This document shows positions 1 to 10,300 of a DNA stretch of 64,000 nt, in pieces. How positions within the stretch are numbered: the stretch's first letter is position 1; every line of letters begins with the position of its first letter. Origin of the DNA: Bacillus sp. SORGH_AS_0510 (GTDB taxonomy: Bacteria; Bacillota; Bacilli; Bacillales; Cytobacillaceae); assembly GCF_030818775.1 (NCBI RefSeq), contig NZ_JAUTAU010000001.1, positions 1,120,001 through 1,184,000 on the forward strand. Reading direction: 5' to 3'. The notes below the pieces were generated by a model, which searched no databases, was not told where the DNA came from, and saw only the letters and a list, made by a program, of their open reading frames with translations. Position numbers and translations under genes: made by a program.

Positions 1-1641
1 CTTCATGGTAAGGTCTTTCAGTCGCATTGAACGTAGCAGAGCATGCTTTGCGTGTGCAAGCATGTCATCTTTGAATAAGATAAACTCAGCATTCGGATGT
101 GCAATGCTAAAATTTTTCACGGCAAGAACAGCTTGGAACCTATTTTGTGCCTGCGTAATCGATGAAGTTACCTTTCGAATCGCAACAGATTTAAATTTTT
201 CCACAACCAAAAGGAAAGGGCTGTCCAGCATCCGCTGCAGCTCTTTTAAGGTGTCTTCAGTCCGAACCACCTGCAACAGTCGCTCATCGAGATAGAGTTC
301 AAGAAGAGGTTCATAATCTGGATGGTCATTCATAAACTTCAAGATAGCATGGTAGCCCTGCTTGTCCTGTTCAATTACTTTCCATAGGTTATGGAATAAA
401 GGCTCCTGTTGATAATAGGTAAGGGTGTCCAGGATGAATCCAAGGGCCTCGTCATTTCTCACAATGGCATTAAGTGAAACGACAGCCTGAATAAAAGCTA
501 AGGCACTATTTTTATCGGCAGCGAGCTTTTCCTCTGTCATGATTTTAATGAATAAGTCCACTAATTCTGGTTTCATATCACTATTCACCTGTAGGAACTT
601 TAACAGACTATGCAAAAAGCCTACTTTATTATGAACATACAAAGAATCATCGGTGTCGTTAAGAGTTAGGTAGATAGCGGTTAATTGATAGAAACTTTCG
701 ATTTCCAGCTTCTGCTCTTCGGCTAATCCAATCGTGGCATTGTCAACGAAATCAAAAAAGTCATCGATGCGATTGGATTCCGAAAAATGCCTCATGGCAA
801 ACTCAAGATACTCATGCTTCTGTCCTTCAACGTCCACACCGGATACCCTTCCTGAGGCAAAGTCAAAAATGAATTGCTTTTCGATAGAACGGTCTGACAT
901 GTTGAGGGTTCCAGGCTCAAAAAAGGTGACATGGATATAATTCTTTGTCTCCGGGACACTTGTAAACGTTACCGCACCCAATTTGCGTCGATGAGCATAA
1001 GGCAAATAAATCATGACCAGTTCAAGTAAATGTAGGGCATAGGTAGAATAATCCTGTAGTGGGACATTCAACGAGATAAAGACCTTTTTCTTTCCGGCAA
1101 TAGAGGACATAACAGCATAAAGGAGCTGTTTAAATTGACCTTCGCTAATTCCGAGCTCCTCCAGCAATACCTCTTTATATAGGAGGTAGTTGATCATGCC
1201 AGATTCCAACTCCTCCTTTTCAGGAAGCAATTTCCCAACGCTGATATCATAGGAGGTTGCAAAATCCTTTAGTTGAAACAGCCTTTCAGGGTGCTGTACC
1301 CATTCTTCCTTCCGACCAGGAGGAAGAATATAATTGTGCATAAAATAAGTGCTGCGCTGCCCGGTGAAATCAGCAGGGACAAACACAGCCTGCCCCACCA
1401 CTAAATGGCCGGTTTCAGGCTGGAAGAACGTAACCGCTTTAGGGTAGAGGGAGGCATCCTTTTCTCCGCGTTCCATTAAGGTCTTTGGTGCGTGATACAT
1501 ACAAAAAGGATGCAAATACTTTTTCACAAATGCTTGATCAAGCCCCTCAGAAATAGCAATCGTGTCATATCCATCGGTGGCATGAAAAATCCCGCCCCGC
1601 TCCCTTGTATACATCTGCTGCTGAATTAACTTCCCGGTCAC
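1..1641 (-). CDS. GAP1-N2-like GTPase-associated protein (3' end outside window)
   Basis: An open frame of 547 codons runs leftward from GTG at 1641 to the window edge without a stop, so the C-terminus is missing. The GTG overlaps the TGA of the upstream GTPase gene (GTGA, 4 bp) and has GGGAG about 10 bases upstream, which implies translational coupling. The N-terminus reads MTGKLIQQQMYTRERGGIFH; further on are GYDTIAISEGLD, ADFTGQRSTYFMHNYILP and TSYDISVGKLLP. From memory this matches the N-terminal domain of GTPase-associated protein 1, type 2 (GAP1-N2), a family found beside double-GTPase genes. Residues from about 170 onward are predominantly helical and resemble the middle region of those proteins. 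No signal peptide or membrane segment is visible, so it is probably cytoplasmic. The role as GTPase partner or regulator is inferred from family and coupling. Confidence 0.75.
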   Translation of the reverse strand, partial: MTGKLIQQQMYTRERGGIFHATDGYDTIAISEGLDQAFVKKYLHPFCMYHAPKTLMERGEKDASLYPKAVTFFQPETGHLVVGQAVFVPADFTGQRSTYFMHNYILPPGRKEEWVQHPERLFQLKDFATSYDISVGKLLPEKEELESGMINYLLYKEVLLEELGISEGQFKQLLYAVMSSIAGKKKVFISLNVPLQDYSTYALHLLELVMIYLPYAHRRKLGAVTFTSVPETKNYIHVTFFEPGTLNMSDRSIEKQFIFDFASGRVSGVDVEGQKHEYLEFAMRHFSESNRIDDFFDFVDNATIGLAEEQKLEIESFYQLTAIYLTLNDTDDSLYVHNKVGFLHSLLKFLQVNSDMKPELVDLFIKIMTEEKLAADKNSALAFIQAVVSLNAIVRNDEALGFILDTLTYYQQEPLFHNLWKVIEQDKQGYHAILKFMNDHPDYEPLLELYLDERLLQVVRTEDTLKELQRMLDSPFLLVVEKFKSVAIRKVTSSITQAQNRFQAVLAVKNFSIAHPNAEFILFKDDMLAHAKHALLRSMRLKDLTMK

Positions 1642-2906
1642 TGCTCATTTCTCCCTTCAATATATCCAAGCTTATAAAGCAGCCAAATAAATGGTTCATC
1701 GACACGAATCGGGCTAATCATGCCGCTTACCTGTTGATCGACCGGGTTGCTTCCAAGTGCGGAGACAGCAAAATAGGAAGTATCTTTAAAATACACATCA
1801 AGCGCATTCACAAAGGGTGTATCCACTTTGGATAAAAACCGTCTAATCTCGCCATTGATATTTTCATATTCATCTAAATGGAGATGGCCTTTATGTGTGA
1901 CATGACGGAACACATTACTGTTGGTTCTGATGTATTCCCCGTCATCATTTTTTAAGGAATGCAGCAGATCGCTTTTTGTCAGCACAACCGCTGTCGGAAT
2001 ATCGGTTTTACTATTTTCTAAGTGTGCTATAAAATCACCAAATAAAGAGATAACGACTTCGCGCGGTTCATCCCCTTGGGCGACAATTTTGCCAGGGTTC
2101 TCGCCCATTTGATGAATGAGCTTTTCCCGAATGGAGCGAATTTGCATCGGATCGACTAAGAAAAGGATACCGGCTGAATTTTTAATATGGGCCGCATGAA
2201 GCTTAATGTACTCCTTATCTACCATCCCTTCGCCGGCGACATCGAAAAAGACAAGGGTAAGCGGTGCCTGGTCTTCATCCTTAAAGACAAACTGAAAAAT
2301 AAACGGCTCCTGACGATTTGATTTTTCTGTTGATTGCAGCAGGCTCCCATTTTCAAATAAAGGAATTTCGTAATTCACTCTAAACCGTTTACTAATCTCA
2401 TTATCTAGTGGAATACAAGCGGCGTTAAAATTATTTGCCGTCACATGCTGGAGCATATGAATCAGTGAAGTCATATACACAGATTTACCAACAGAAGTGG
2501 CACCAACAATCGAAACGATGTTACTTGGATGCTTTCCAGCGGTCACTGGCAGGTCGTTATGACAGAATGGACAAAGGCGGTTCTTGGTCACAACCGAATA
2601 TTTATCGGAGACGCCCATAAGCACCCGGTCAGAATAAATCTTATTCACATCAGGAATCATCGAAGGGTCAATGATGGCCTCTAATTCATCAATGGGCGCA
2701 AGCCCGAATTTTTCCCTGTATTTGTTTAATAGCTCATCTTCCTGCAAGGCTAACGTTTCGTCATCTTCACGATGGTGGGCCGCACGGAAAACGACCTCTT
2801 CATGATGGAATTTGCTAAAGCAGTATGGGCAGACTATATCGTAAAATGGTAATCTCTCTTTTACAGGTTGTTTTTTTTCAAACATACGTTTTAGTATAGC
2901 GAACAT
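1638..2906 (-). CDS. Zinc-ribbon P-loop GTPase, double-GTPase-2 (DO-GTPase2) like
   Basis: 422 aa, start ATG at 2906 behind AGGGGG. Two CxxC pairs (C26/C29 in CPYC and C111/C114 in CPFC) suggest a split zinc ribbon. They precede a Walker A motif GATSVGKS at residues 134-141. A switch II-like LVFFDVAGEG (DxxGE) and a base-specificity motif VVLTKSD follow, with long helical insertions between them. This layout (zinc ribbon plus Ras-like GTPase with a D-x-x-G-E motif) fits the DO-GTPase2 family as I recall it. No membrane segment is present. The gene sits between a small beta-rich protein gene (11-bp gap) and the GAP1-N2-like gene (4-bp overlap), so they are likely co-translated. It is plausibly the nucleotide-driven switch of the cluster. 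GTP rather than ATP specificity is inferred from TKSD. Confidence 0.8.
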   Translation of the reverse strand: MFAILKRMFEKKQPVKERLPFYDIVCPYCFSKFHHEEVVFRAAHHREDDETLALQEDELLNKYREKFGLAPIDELEAIIDPSMIPDVNKIYSDRVLMGVSDKYSVVTKNRLCPFCHNDLPVTAGKHPSNIVSIVGATSVGKSVYMTSLIHMLQHVTANNFNAACIPLDNEISKRFRVNYEIPLFENGSLLQSTEKSNRQEPFIFQFVFKDEDQAPLTLVFFDVAGEGMVDKEYIKLHAAHIKNSAGILFLVDPMQIRSIREKLIHQMGENPGKIVAQGDEPREVVISLFGDFIAHLENSKTDIPTAVVLTKSDLLHSLKNDDGEYIRTNSNVFRHVTHKGHLHLDEYENINGEIRRFLSKVDTPFVNALDVYFKDTSYFAVSALGSNPVDQQVSGMISPIRVDEPFIWLLYKLGYIEGRNEQ

Positions 2907-2917
2907 TCGTAAGCCCC

Positions 2918-3559
2918 CTAATCAGGTATCAGTTCATACATTTCCGCTGAATTCTTTCCATTGCTAAAAAAGATTCGAACATATTCGTCTTTATTGATTT
3001 CAATCTCAGGTGGCAGTGTTTTCCCTGAGGGAAAGTCGCGAACAAAGGGATACACCGTTCCATCCTCCACCGATACTGGCACGCCCCCGCTCTTTTTCAC
3101 GTAGACTAACAGTTCTTTATCAAGAGGTAGCTCTGTCATAATGCACATCTTTACCCGTTTCTTCGGCTGAAAGAGTTTATTTTTATAGGTAATGGAAAAA
3201 TGAATCCTTGCCCTTACACCGGATATATAAATGAGATTCCGGTCATTTTCCTGCCGAAAGACAATGAGCTTCCCGTCCCGTTTTTGGCAGGGGAGGATGC
3301 GAAAGGCATAACGGCCGATGCTATCAATTCTGCCAACATAGCCTTGATTTATCTTATATTCCTCACGGGTATAAAGCTTTAAATCAGATTCATCCAGTTC
3401 ATCAATTGGACGAATAAGGTCAGCCGAAACCTTGTAGATGTAGACAAAATCGATTTCCTTTGACCAAAACCATGACAAATGAACCTCGGAATCTCTGACT
3501 GTTTTTTGTATATCTTTAATCTCATGCCCAGGGGAAGTGACGGTTTCCCAATATAACAA
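2918..3559 (-). CDS. Small beta-rich protein of the GTPase/tubulin cluster, function unknown
   Basis: I do not recognise this family. An ATG lies at 3574, but GGAGGGTGATC sits just inside that reading and would serve a TTG at 3559 with ideal spacing, so I prefer TTG (213 aa). Upstream, an 11-codon ORF (3599-3564) starts at TAATG on the stop of the VWA gene and ends 4 bases before the TTG, which could couple translation. The protein is rich in alternating hydrophobic and aromatic residues. The segment VHLSWFWSKEIDFVYIYKV looks like the first strands of a fibronectin-III/Ig-type sandwich, and the tail DEYVRIFFSNGKNSAEMYEL looks like a strand pair. No signal peptide or transmembrane segment is seen. 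By position it probably serves the GTPase complex as an adaptor or binding domain; that is inference only. Confidence 0.65.
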   Translation of the reverse strand: MLYWETVTSPGHEIKDIQKTVRDSEVHLSWFWSKEIDFVYIYKVSADLIRPIDELDESDLKLYTREEYKINQGYVGRIDSIGRYAFRILPCQKRDGKLIVFRQENDRNLIYISGVRARIHFSITYKNKLFQPKKRVKMCIMTELPLDKELLVYVKKSGGVPVSVEDGTVYPFVRDFPSGKTLPPEIEINKDEYVRIFFSNGKNSAEMYELIPD

Positions 3560-3598
3560 GTGATCACCCTCCATCTTGTTCTAGATGAATATCCTCCA

Positions 3599-4873
3599 TT
3601 AAAACCCTTTGTTAAGGGATTGTCCCTTTGATGCAGTGCCTTGTGCGGAAAAGTCAACTCCACCTGGATGGCGGGACGTTCCACCAGAATATTTTTCCCG
3701 AATTGGAATAATCATTGTGCCAAGAGCAGTTAAGGCTGTTAAAAGGATCGCAGCTGACAAGCGATAGGAAAATCCTGATTGCAGTGTATTTTGTAAACCC
3801 AACTCGAGCACGAGCCCGGCCACTATTCCAGAGGCCAGACCAGTAATCCCATAGCTTTTCGCTAGAAAGCGGTTATCAAATAGAATGCCAAGTGCTAAGC
3901 CGAATAAGCCTCCGATAAAAGTTAGTAAGATGACACGTAGAACGGCGAGATAAGTGCTTTCTTTATACAAGCCATGTCGCTCCGTCACGAGCAGGCGGTC
4001 TTGGTTTTCTAAATAAATTCGTTCAAACACATTGGTTAATTCATCGGCCTTCTTGACATCATAGAAGGAGCCGCCGGTACGGGAGGCAATTAACTTCAGA
4101 AGCTGGGCGCCTCCTCGATCAATTTTACTCATCCCAATCGTATTGATAATGATGTCCTTGTCTTGATAGGGTTTGACCACTGCATCGAGTTTCAGCTCAC
4201 TATAGCCATCGGAAAAGAGGATGACCATTGGTTTCCGTCCCGTTTGCTGGTGCTCGTCAATCTCCTTCATCGCCGTATCTAACGCATTGCTAATATCGGT
4301 ACTGCCGCTTGCTTTCAAACTATTAATTTGATCAATGGCATCGGCACGTTCCGCTCGATCTTTGATGTTAAACATGGATTTCGTAATAAAGGCTTTTTCG
4401 TTAAAAGAAATAACTGTTGCCCGATGATTCGGCTCCATTGTAGTGATGAGTTTTCCTGCTGCCTTTAAGCTTTCATGGTGTGGATCCGTTTTATTCATAC
4501 TGTCCGATATATCCATAACCATGACAATATCATCAGGTGGTTTCACATTTAAAAAATTAAGCGAGTAAAGGAATTGAAAGATTAGACCAGCAGCAAACAG
4601 CATCACAAAAGTGGAAGGGACGAGGACCTTCCATGAAAGTCCGCAATATTCCAAGCGCCAGCTGCGCCCATTGATCATGGGATTCATCATCTCAGCAATG
4701 AGGCAGAATGCCCCGGCAAACAAGGCCAGCTGGCCAAAATAGGTACCTATTAACAGGATATTAGGCCAGACGCCATAGTAATTGCTGATTATCCATTCAC
4801 CCACAACTGCCCCAATGAAGCCTGCGATTATACTAAAAATAAAAAGAATGAAACTAAATTTACGGACAGGCAT
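3599..4873 (-). CDS. Membrane-embedded VWA domain protein
   Basis: 424 aa, ATG behind AAGGAG. Three hydrophobic segments (about 6-28, 38-60, 82-107) precede a VWA domain with a complete MIDAS: DISDS (D121, S123, S125), the Thr in GSTDIS (T192) and the Asp in LFSDG (D222). After the VWA domain there are about three more hydrophobic segments (residues about 310-400) with Gly-rich stretches, then a short Gly/Ser polar tail. VWA domains bind ligands through a MIDAS metal and often act as scaffolds for AAA+ or GTPase machines. The intact MIDAS predicts metal-dependent binding. The domain is flanked by membrane segments, so its sidedness is uncertain. The gene is 12 bp from the upstream large orphan gene and clearly belongs to the same leftward operon. 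A second, secreted VWA protein heads this operon. Confidence 0.82.
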   Translation of the reverse strand: MPVRKFSFILFIFSIIAGFIGAVVGEWIISNYYGVWPNILLIGTYFGQLALFAGAFCLIAEMMNPMINGRSWRLEYCGLSWKVLVPSTFVMLFAAGLIFQFLYSLNFLNVKPPDDIVMVMDISDSMNKTDPHHESLKAAGKLITTMEPNHRATVISFNEKAFITKSMFNIKDRAERADAIDQINSLKASGSTDISNALDTAMKEIDEHQQTGRKPMVILFSDGYSELKLDAVVKPYQDKDIIINTIGMSKIDRGGAQLLKLIASRTGGSFYDVKKADELTNVFERIYLENQDRLLVTERHGLYKESTYLAVLRVILLTFIGGLFGLALGILFDNRFLAKSYGITGLASGIVAGLVLELGLQNTLQSGFSYRLSAAILLTALTALGTMIIPIREKYSGGTSRHPGGVDFSAQGTASKGQSLNKGF

Positions 4874-4885
4874 GTTTAAAACTCC

Positions 4886-7243
4886 TTATGATATTGAGTT
4901 GGTTTCCTCTATTTGGTGGTGAAAAATGTAGCCATTTCTCGTGTAGGCCTCGTAGTATTTTTCACCATTGCGATAGTACATTAAATCTTTGAGCTGAAAG
5001 CCACCCATGATGGTAAGCTTTTCGATGCCGCTCGATTTCTTTTCATGTGCACAGCCAACTTTACATTGTCTGGTTTCATGTTCTTTTTCCAAGGCATATG
5101 CCATGAACTTGCTATAAAAGTCACCAAAAAAGTACTTTTCTTCATAACGGTGGTCCTGGCTGTAGTTCAGTACTTCAATATGAATCGATGCCTGATCATG
5201 TAAGCGATGATATAACTGTTTGAATAGGTCCTCTTTGGAGAGAATCTCAAGATTTCCATAATGTGTTTTTACATTGGAGCGATCTAACAGCTCATCCTCA
5301 AAACTGCGATGGAATGCTTCTGCTGTTAATACCTCACGACTGCAGACTTGCAACAGTCTTTTCATGAGGGCAGCAGGGCCATTTTCAACCAGGGAGAGGA
5401 GGTTACCGAAAAAGCGTTCATGAGAATAGAAGGTATCACCATACTTTTCCTTGATCCTTGCTGTAATCTGTCCAATGATGTCCGCGTAATATTCGGAAAT
5501 ATTTTGATCTAATGCATCATCCGAATCATATATACTTTCTGCCGCCGCTTGTTTTAGGCAGGATTCAACTTGGTCAATATGCTCTATTTTTGTCCGAATA
5601 TAAGAGTGTCTCTCCGCAAGAACATCTTGGTATTGTTTTAATACAGCCAGTTTCACATCGTGCCTGAGCATGTCATATTTAAGACCATAAACGGCATCGA
5701 AAAAATAGGAGACAAAGCTGGTACAATTTTTCTTATCAGAAAAGGGAAGATAGCTCTTTTTAAAATCACAGTTGTCCACGGTTTGCTGGTAAAGCTGTTC
5801 AAGATGTGCCTCTGTTTTAAGACGCTCTTGCCTCGTATCCCGCTGCATTTTGGCAATCGCGTTCAGCACACTACTTTTCGCATCGTTGGAGTCAGAGGTC
5901 CACGAATAAGCAGCGAACAACCCATACTGCTCATGGTTAATGACATTTTCATAGAGATAATGTTTGATATGAGCACGAAGGTCCAGACTATCTAGAAATT
6001 CCCGCACAGGCTCCTCAAAGTTTACAGAAAAGAAACGCTCTGTGCCGCCTTCATACAGATACTCTTCCGCTTCCTTCACTGACAATCGTTTTATCGATTG
6101 ATAGGAATTCGTCGTCCCCATAAGGCCTGTCATATCCTCAAGCTGATCCACCGGTGGAAGGCACCTCTGAAAGTACTTTTGAAACGAAGCTTCTGACAAA
6201 TCGAATAAACTGAGTATTTTTTCATCTGGTGCCGTGCTTGCTTCTTTTACTGAGATAAGAGTCTCTTGGAAAAAGAAATGAGCTGCATGGAGGGCAATTG
6301 CTTTGTTAGGGCGGTTTACCTTAGCAAAGCCAGCAGATGCATAAACAGGTTCCCTTGTGTTTGCCTTCATTCCTCGTTTGAAGTCCTGATGATTGTAGCT
6401 GTCCATTTTTTCATGATAATCAGTCATCATTTTGCGATTTTTTAAGAGATGAAGATTGCTGATGATTTCATAGTTTTGGTTCATGCTGTCACTAGAAATC
6501 AATCCATTTTCATTCTTATCACTTAATAGGTAGACTAAATCAAAGAGCGGGGAAGGCGGGTGGCTGACCGTCAGCCGCAAATGGTCCTCTGTTAGCTGGA
6601 GGTCCTTTTCAAAGGTATATTTGTCCCTTTGATAGGTGTCTAATTCTTTGAAAAAACTAATGCCTAAAGAAGTGGAGAGGGCAAAATGGTCTCCGTCCTG
6701 TTTATCCTTCATCAATCCGAATAAATCGACTTCAACTAAGCGAAACGATTCTTGTAAAATACTTTTTAACAGTAAGGTAAACTCTTGAATGAGAATGTTA
6801 GCCGAATCATCAATGGCTGTCACCACACACAGATTCACTTTTTTTAAAGAGGAATAGACCTTGCCGTATTCAGCAATCTTAGAGGATAGCCTACGGAAGG
6901 TTTGATTTAATTGAATCAGCTGGTTGTCATTATGGTAGAAGGCATGATATAAATCCTTCCGCTGCTCCTTTCGATTGACACCGTCAGATGGGAGTTGGAA
7001 GGATAACACATTTTGGTTCGTGATGGTGCTCGTTTGATAGGCATGAAAATACAATACTCCAGAACTGTTTTGCCATTTTTCTTCGTTGATGGTGATGATG
7101 GATTTCAGTGCATCCTTCACCATGTCTCCAAGGAAAAGAAAGACAATCGGATGGTTGACACTTCGCTGTTCATTTTCCGATAGGCTCATTTTCTCCAGTT
7201 CGCTAGAAAACGTGTTGGCGTATTTCTGTAAAAGTTCTCTCAA
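4886..7243 (-). CDS. Large orphan protein of the tubulin/GTPase cluster
   Basis: About 785 aa from a TTG at 7243, which has GGGGGG seven bases upstream. An in-frame ATG at 7258 would put that purine run inside the gene and has a weaker site of its own. I do not recognise a named family. The N-terminal part alternates strands and helices (IVFLFLGDMVKDALKSI, LCVVTAIDDSANILIQEF, VEVDLFGLMKD), loosely reminiscent of the Rossmann-like half of the tubulin-like neighbour but without a visible GGGTGSG loop. The rest is charged and helical, with a Cys/His cluster near the end (CKVGCAHE) that may bind a metal. No signal peptide or membrane segment. Located between the tubulin-like gene and the membrane VWA gene, it is probably a cytoplasmic structural or adaptor component. 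Confidence 0.7.
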   Translation of the reverse strand: MRELLQKYANTFSSELEKMSLSENEQRSVNHPIVFLFLGDMVKDALKSIITINEEKWQNSSGVLYFHAYQTSTITNQNVLSFQLPSDGVNRKEQRKDLYHAFYHNDNQLIQLNQTFRRLSSKIAEYGKVYSSLKKVNLCVVTAIDDSANILIQEFTLLLKSILQESFRLVEVDLFGLMKDKQDGDHFALSTSLGISFFKELDTYQRDKYTFEKDLQLTEDHLRLTVSHPPSPLFDLVYLLSDKNENGLISSDSMNQNYEIISNLHLLKNRKMMTDYHEKMDSYNHQDFKRGMKANTREPVYASAGFAKVNRPNKAIALHAAHFFFQETLISVKEASTAPDEKILSLFDLSEASFQKYFQRCLPPVDQLEDMTGLMGTTNSYQSIKRLSVKEAEEYLYEGGTERFFSVNFEEPVREFLDSLDLRAHIKHYLYENVINHEQYGLFAAYSWTSDSNDAKSSVLNAIAKMQRDTRQERLKTEAHLEQLYQQTVDNCDFKKSYLPFSDKKNCTSFVSYFFDAVYGLKYDMLRHDVKLAVLKQYQDVLAERHSYIRTKIEHIDQVESCLKQAAAESIYDSDDALDQNISEYYADIIGQITARIKEKYGDTFYSHERFFGNLLSLVENGPAALMKRLLQVCSREVLTAEAFHRSFEDELLDRSNVKTHYGNLEILSKEDLFKQLYHRLHDQASIHIEVLNYSQDHRYEEKYFFGDFYSKFMAYALEKEHETRQCKVGCAHEKKSSGIEKLTIMGGFQLKDLMYYRNGEKYYEAYTRNGYIFHHQIEETNSIS

Positions 7244-7350
7244 GCTGTTTCCCCCCATTGAAAAACATTCCCCAGAGTCTGTAACACTTGGTTTGATAAG
7301 AGGTGGGCCACAAGCAAATGCTGCATGTGGCCTGTAAAATACTTGTTATA

Positions 7351-10300
7351 CTATGATTTTAACTGCCGTAACATATCCGTCACTTTGATCATCATTTCTT
7401 TATAGAAGCTGTAAAGTTCCTCGCCATTGGCAAAGTCCTTGTATTCATAATCAAGATCTTCTTTTTCCCTTTTGTAAGTAGCGGCCATTTCTTCTAAGGC
7501 GGTGATGAGCTCTGTCGCGTTTTCCTGGCTGATTAACTCATGGCTGCGGCGCTCTGATTTCTTTTCAAGCTGATCCAATTGCTTAGGACTTAGTGCCTTA
7601 AAGGCTTGATAAATCTGGTAATCTACAAATTTGGTGGTTTTCATCAAATTAACAAATGGCTCCCAAGCATCCTCTTCAATCTCTTTATCGTACACATAAA
7701 GTGCTCCGCGCTTCTTGATGGTTTTTGTATAGACGGCTTGAATGAACTGATTCATCGAAGCTTCTTTATCCTTTTGTGAAGCAATGTATTGCTCCATTTC
7801 GCTGATTTTTTCCTCAATTAGACGATATTTTTGCACCTCAAGCTTGATCTTTTCTATCAGCTTAGGGGAGCGAATAAAGTTTTCCTTCGCTAATTCTTCA
7901 GTGGTACTTCCGAAAATATCGCTTGAGCCTGCTGATTCCATGTTGCCAGCGAACATGTCCTTCAAGACACGCAGCACTTGTTTTACGTTCCCAAGGCTTG
8001 CCTTATCTAGCTGGTTAGGGTTCACATCATTGGATGCAAATAATTCCGGTAGATTGATTTCCTTTGTAAAATGACACTGGAATCTAGCGCTCGTATTTTG
8101 TTCAGCATTCTTTTCGGTAATTGAACCGTATACCTTTGCTTGATCAAACAGGATACGGATGCCTGCATTATATTGCATCACACGTTCGTTACGATACGTA
8201 TCTCCCCATGACCTTTCTGGAATAGGGGAAGGGAGGTAGGCCCAGTTTTCCTTCGCCGTTTGCACCAGATGGCGGCCAACGCCTTCTTTTTCTAAGATGG
8301 TTTTTTCATATTGTGTTTCGTAATTGGTTAATGGCGAGTACGCAAACAATGGAATTCCATTTTTCGTGTTTAGCCAGAAGATTCGATTCTTCAACTCGCT
8401 TTCCTTAATGGTGAAGCGGGAATGACTTAACGAATGACGTTCGAAATTTTTTATTCCGTTAAAAATATTCGGTGCCTTGACTGGTACGGAAACAAAGCCC
8501 CATTGAGGGAAGTGAAGCTGTCCATTGCTGTTGGCCAAGTGGAACACCGGCAGGGCATCCCTGTCTAAGCGGGCAGCAATTTTATCCTCAATGATTTTAT
8601 CGATGGGCTGGTCATCCCCGTATTTGAGTCGTAAAAAGTCTTCCATCGACTTCGTTATTAATTCACCGAACTGGTCTGTTAAAAATTCTGACACGGTGCC
8701 AACAACGTCAATATCCGATTCCTTTACCCAGTAGGTCGATTTTTCGAGGAGCATTTCTGCCCACTGCTGGACGAGTAATTCTCCATCCTTCGAATCAAAC
8801 ATCCGTTGTATTTCACGGGCCACGTCCGGAACGCTGACGAGATGCCAGTAATATGTCACGTCATGATCGCGCTTCACTTCTTCACCGTCGACAAGGATGT
8901 CGGCGTTCTTTTGGAAAATGCCCTTCAGCGTCTCGAGGATTTCTTTATACACTTCGTAAATCTTGTTATTCTGGCTGCCCAGCAGCGCATAGAGATCCTC
9001 ATAAAATTCAATCATTTCTTCGATTCTTGCTTTTTCAGCACGAGCATAAAACTCGTTCAGCTTTGCTTCAATATAAGCATTCTTTTTGCGGTCTTTTGAG
9101 ATAAAGGCACTTCTCGCATCCTCAAGCTTGTTGTAGGCATATTCCTGTTCGGATTGAATCGCTCTAGGAAGGCGCTCAAGGCGGTCACGTAGTCCTTCGA
9201 CATAAGCTTGTAGCGTTTTTAATAAGCAGAAGCCATCATTCGAGTAAATTAACCGGGACGCGTAAATCGGCCCTTTTTTGGGATGAAGGAATAAACGCTC
9301 AATGTGACGTCGGAATTCCTCCATAATTTCTCCAGGAACCTGCTTTTTGCACTTTCGGTACTGTTCCTTCGCTTTGAGTAAAAATTCACGATCAAGCTCT
9401 TCATCCAGGTTGATAACAGAGGTTTTTATCACGTTGTTATACGAGAAACGGTCACTGTTTTCAAATCCGGACAAGGGCTCAGGTACACGCTCATTAAAGC
9501 GTTGATGGACAGAGTCAGGGTCAATGCGAAGCTTCTCCGCAAATTGCTCAACGTCTGTCTGGTCAGGATTGGTATCGAACATACTATTCATTTTTTCAAA
9601 CAGCTTGTAGCCGACATAGGTGGTCATTTCCTCAAGCGGAATCTCCGCCATTGATGCCCCGATGATGTTATATTGATAGTTTGCGGCATACGGCTTTGGC
9701 ATCTGTGCAATATTAGTGCGGATGTTACTGATGTAGTCATGGATTGCAAACTCTTCCCCCGATTGCTTTTCTTCATTTGCCATGAAGTTAGTAATGTTCT
9801 CGGCTGTAACATTCATGCAGTAGTCGTAGGCATTCTCCAACCATTTTCCTTCGAGATTTGTCCCAGAGATCAGGTGGCAGAGATTAAACGGCGGCATTGG
9901 CGAGTTTACATCGAGCAAGCTGCCATACTTCATCTTGAAACGTTCATTTCGTTCATCACAGTTCATCCAATAGTCAAGCTCTTTCAAGGCGGCATAGCCA
10001 TTTTTCTCAATATATTCAACGGTATGTGAGCTTAACCCACGTTTGGACAAATTTACGTCAGGAGTAAATAGATACCCGAGCATGCTCACTTTATCGACAC
10101 CGGTCGCGCCGAATTTCCGTTCCATAATTCCGCGTGTAATGTAGGCAATATCGAGATAACAGCCGCTGCCTGTTCCTCCGGAAAGTCCCGTAAGGATGAA
10201 AACATAGAGGCGTTTGCTTGTGCCTTCTAGGACGGCTTCAATTTTTCGCTCAATAGTTTGGACGACTTGATTGATTTTTGTGAACAGCAGCAGCCGTCCT

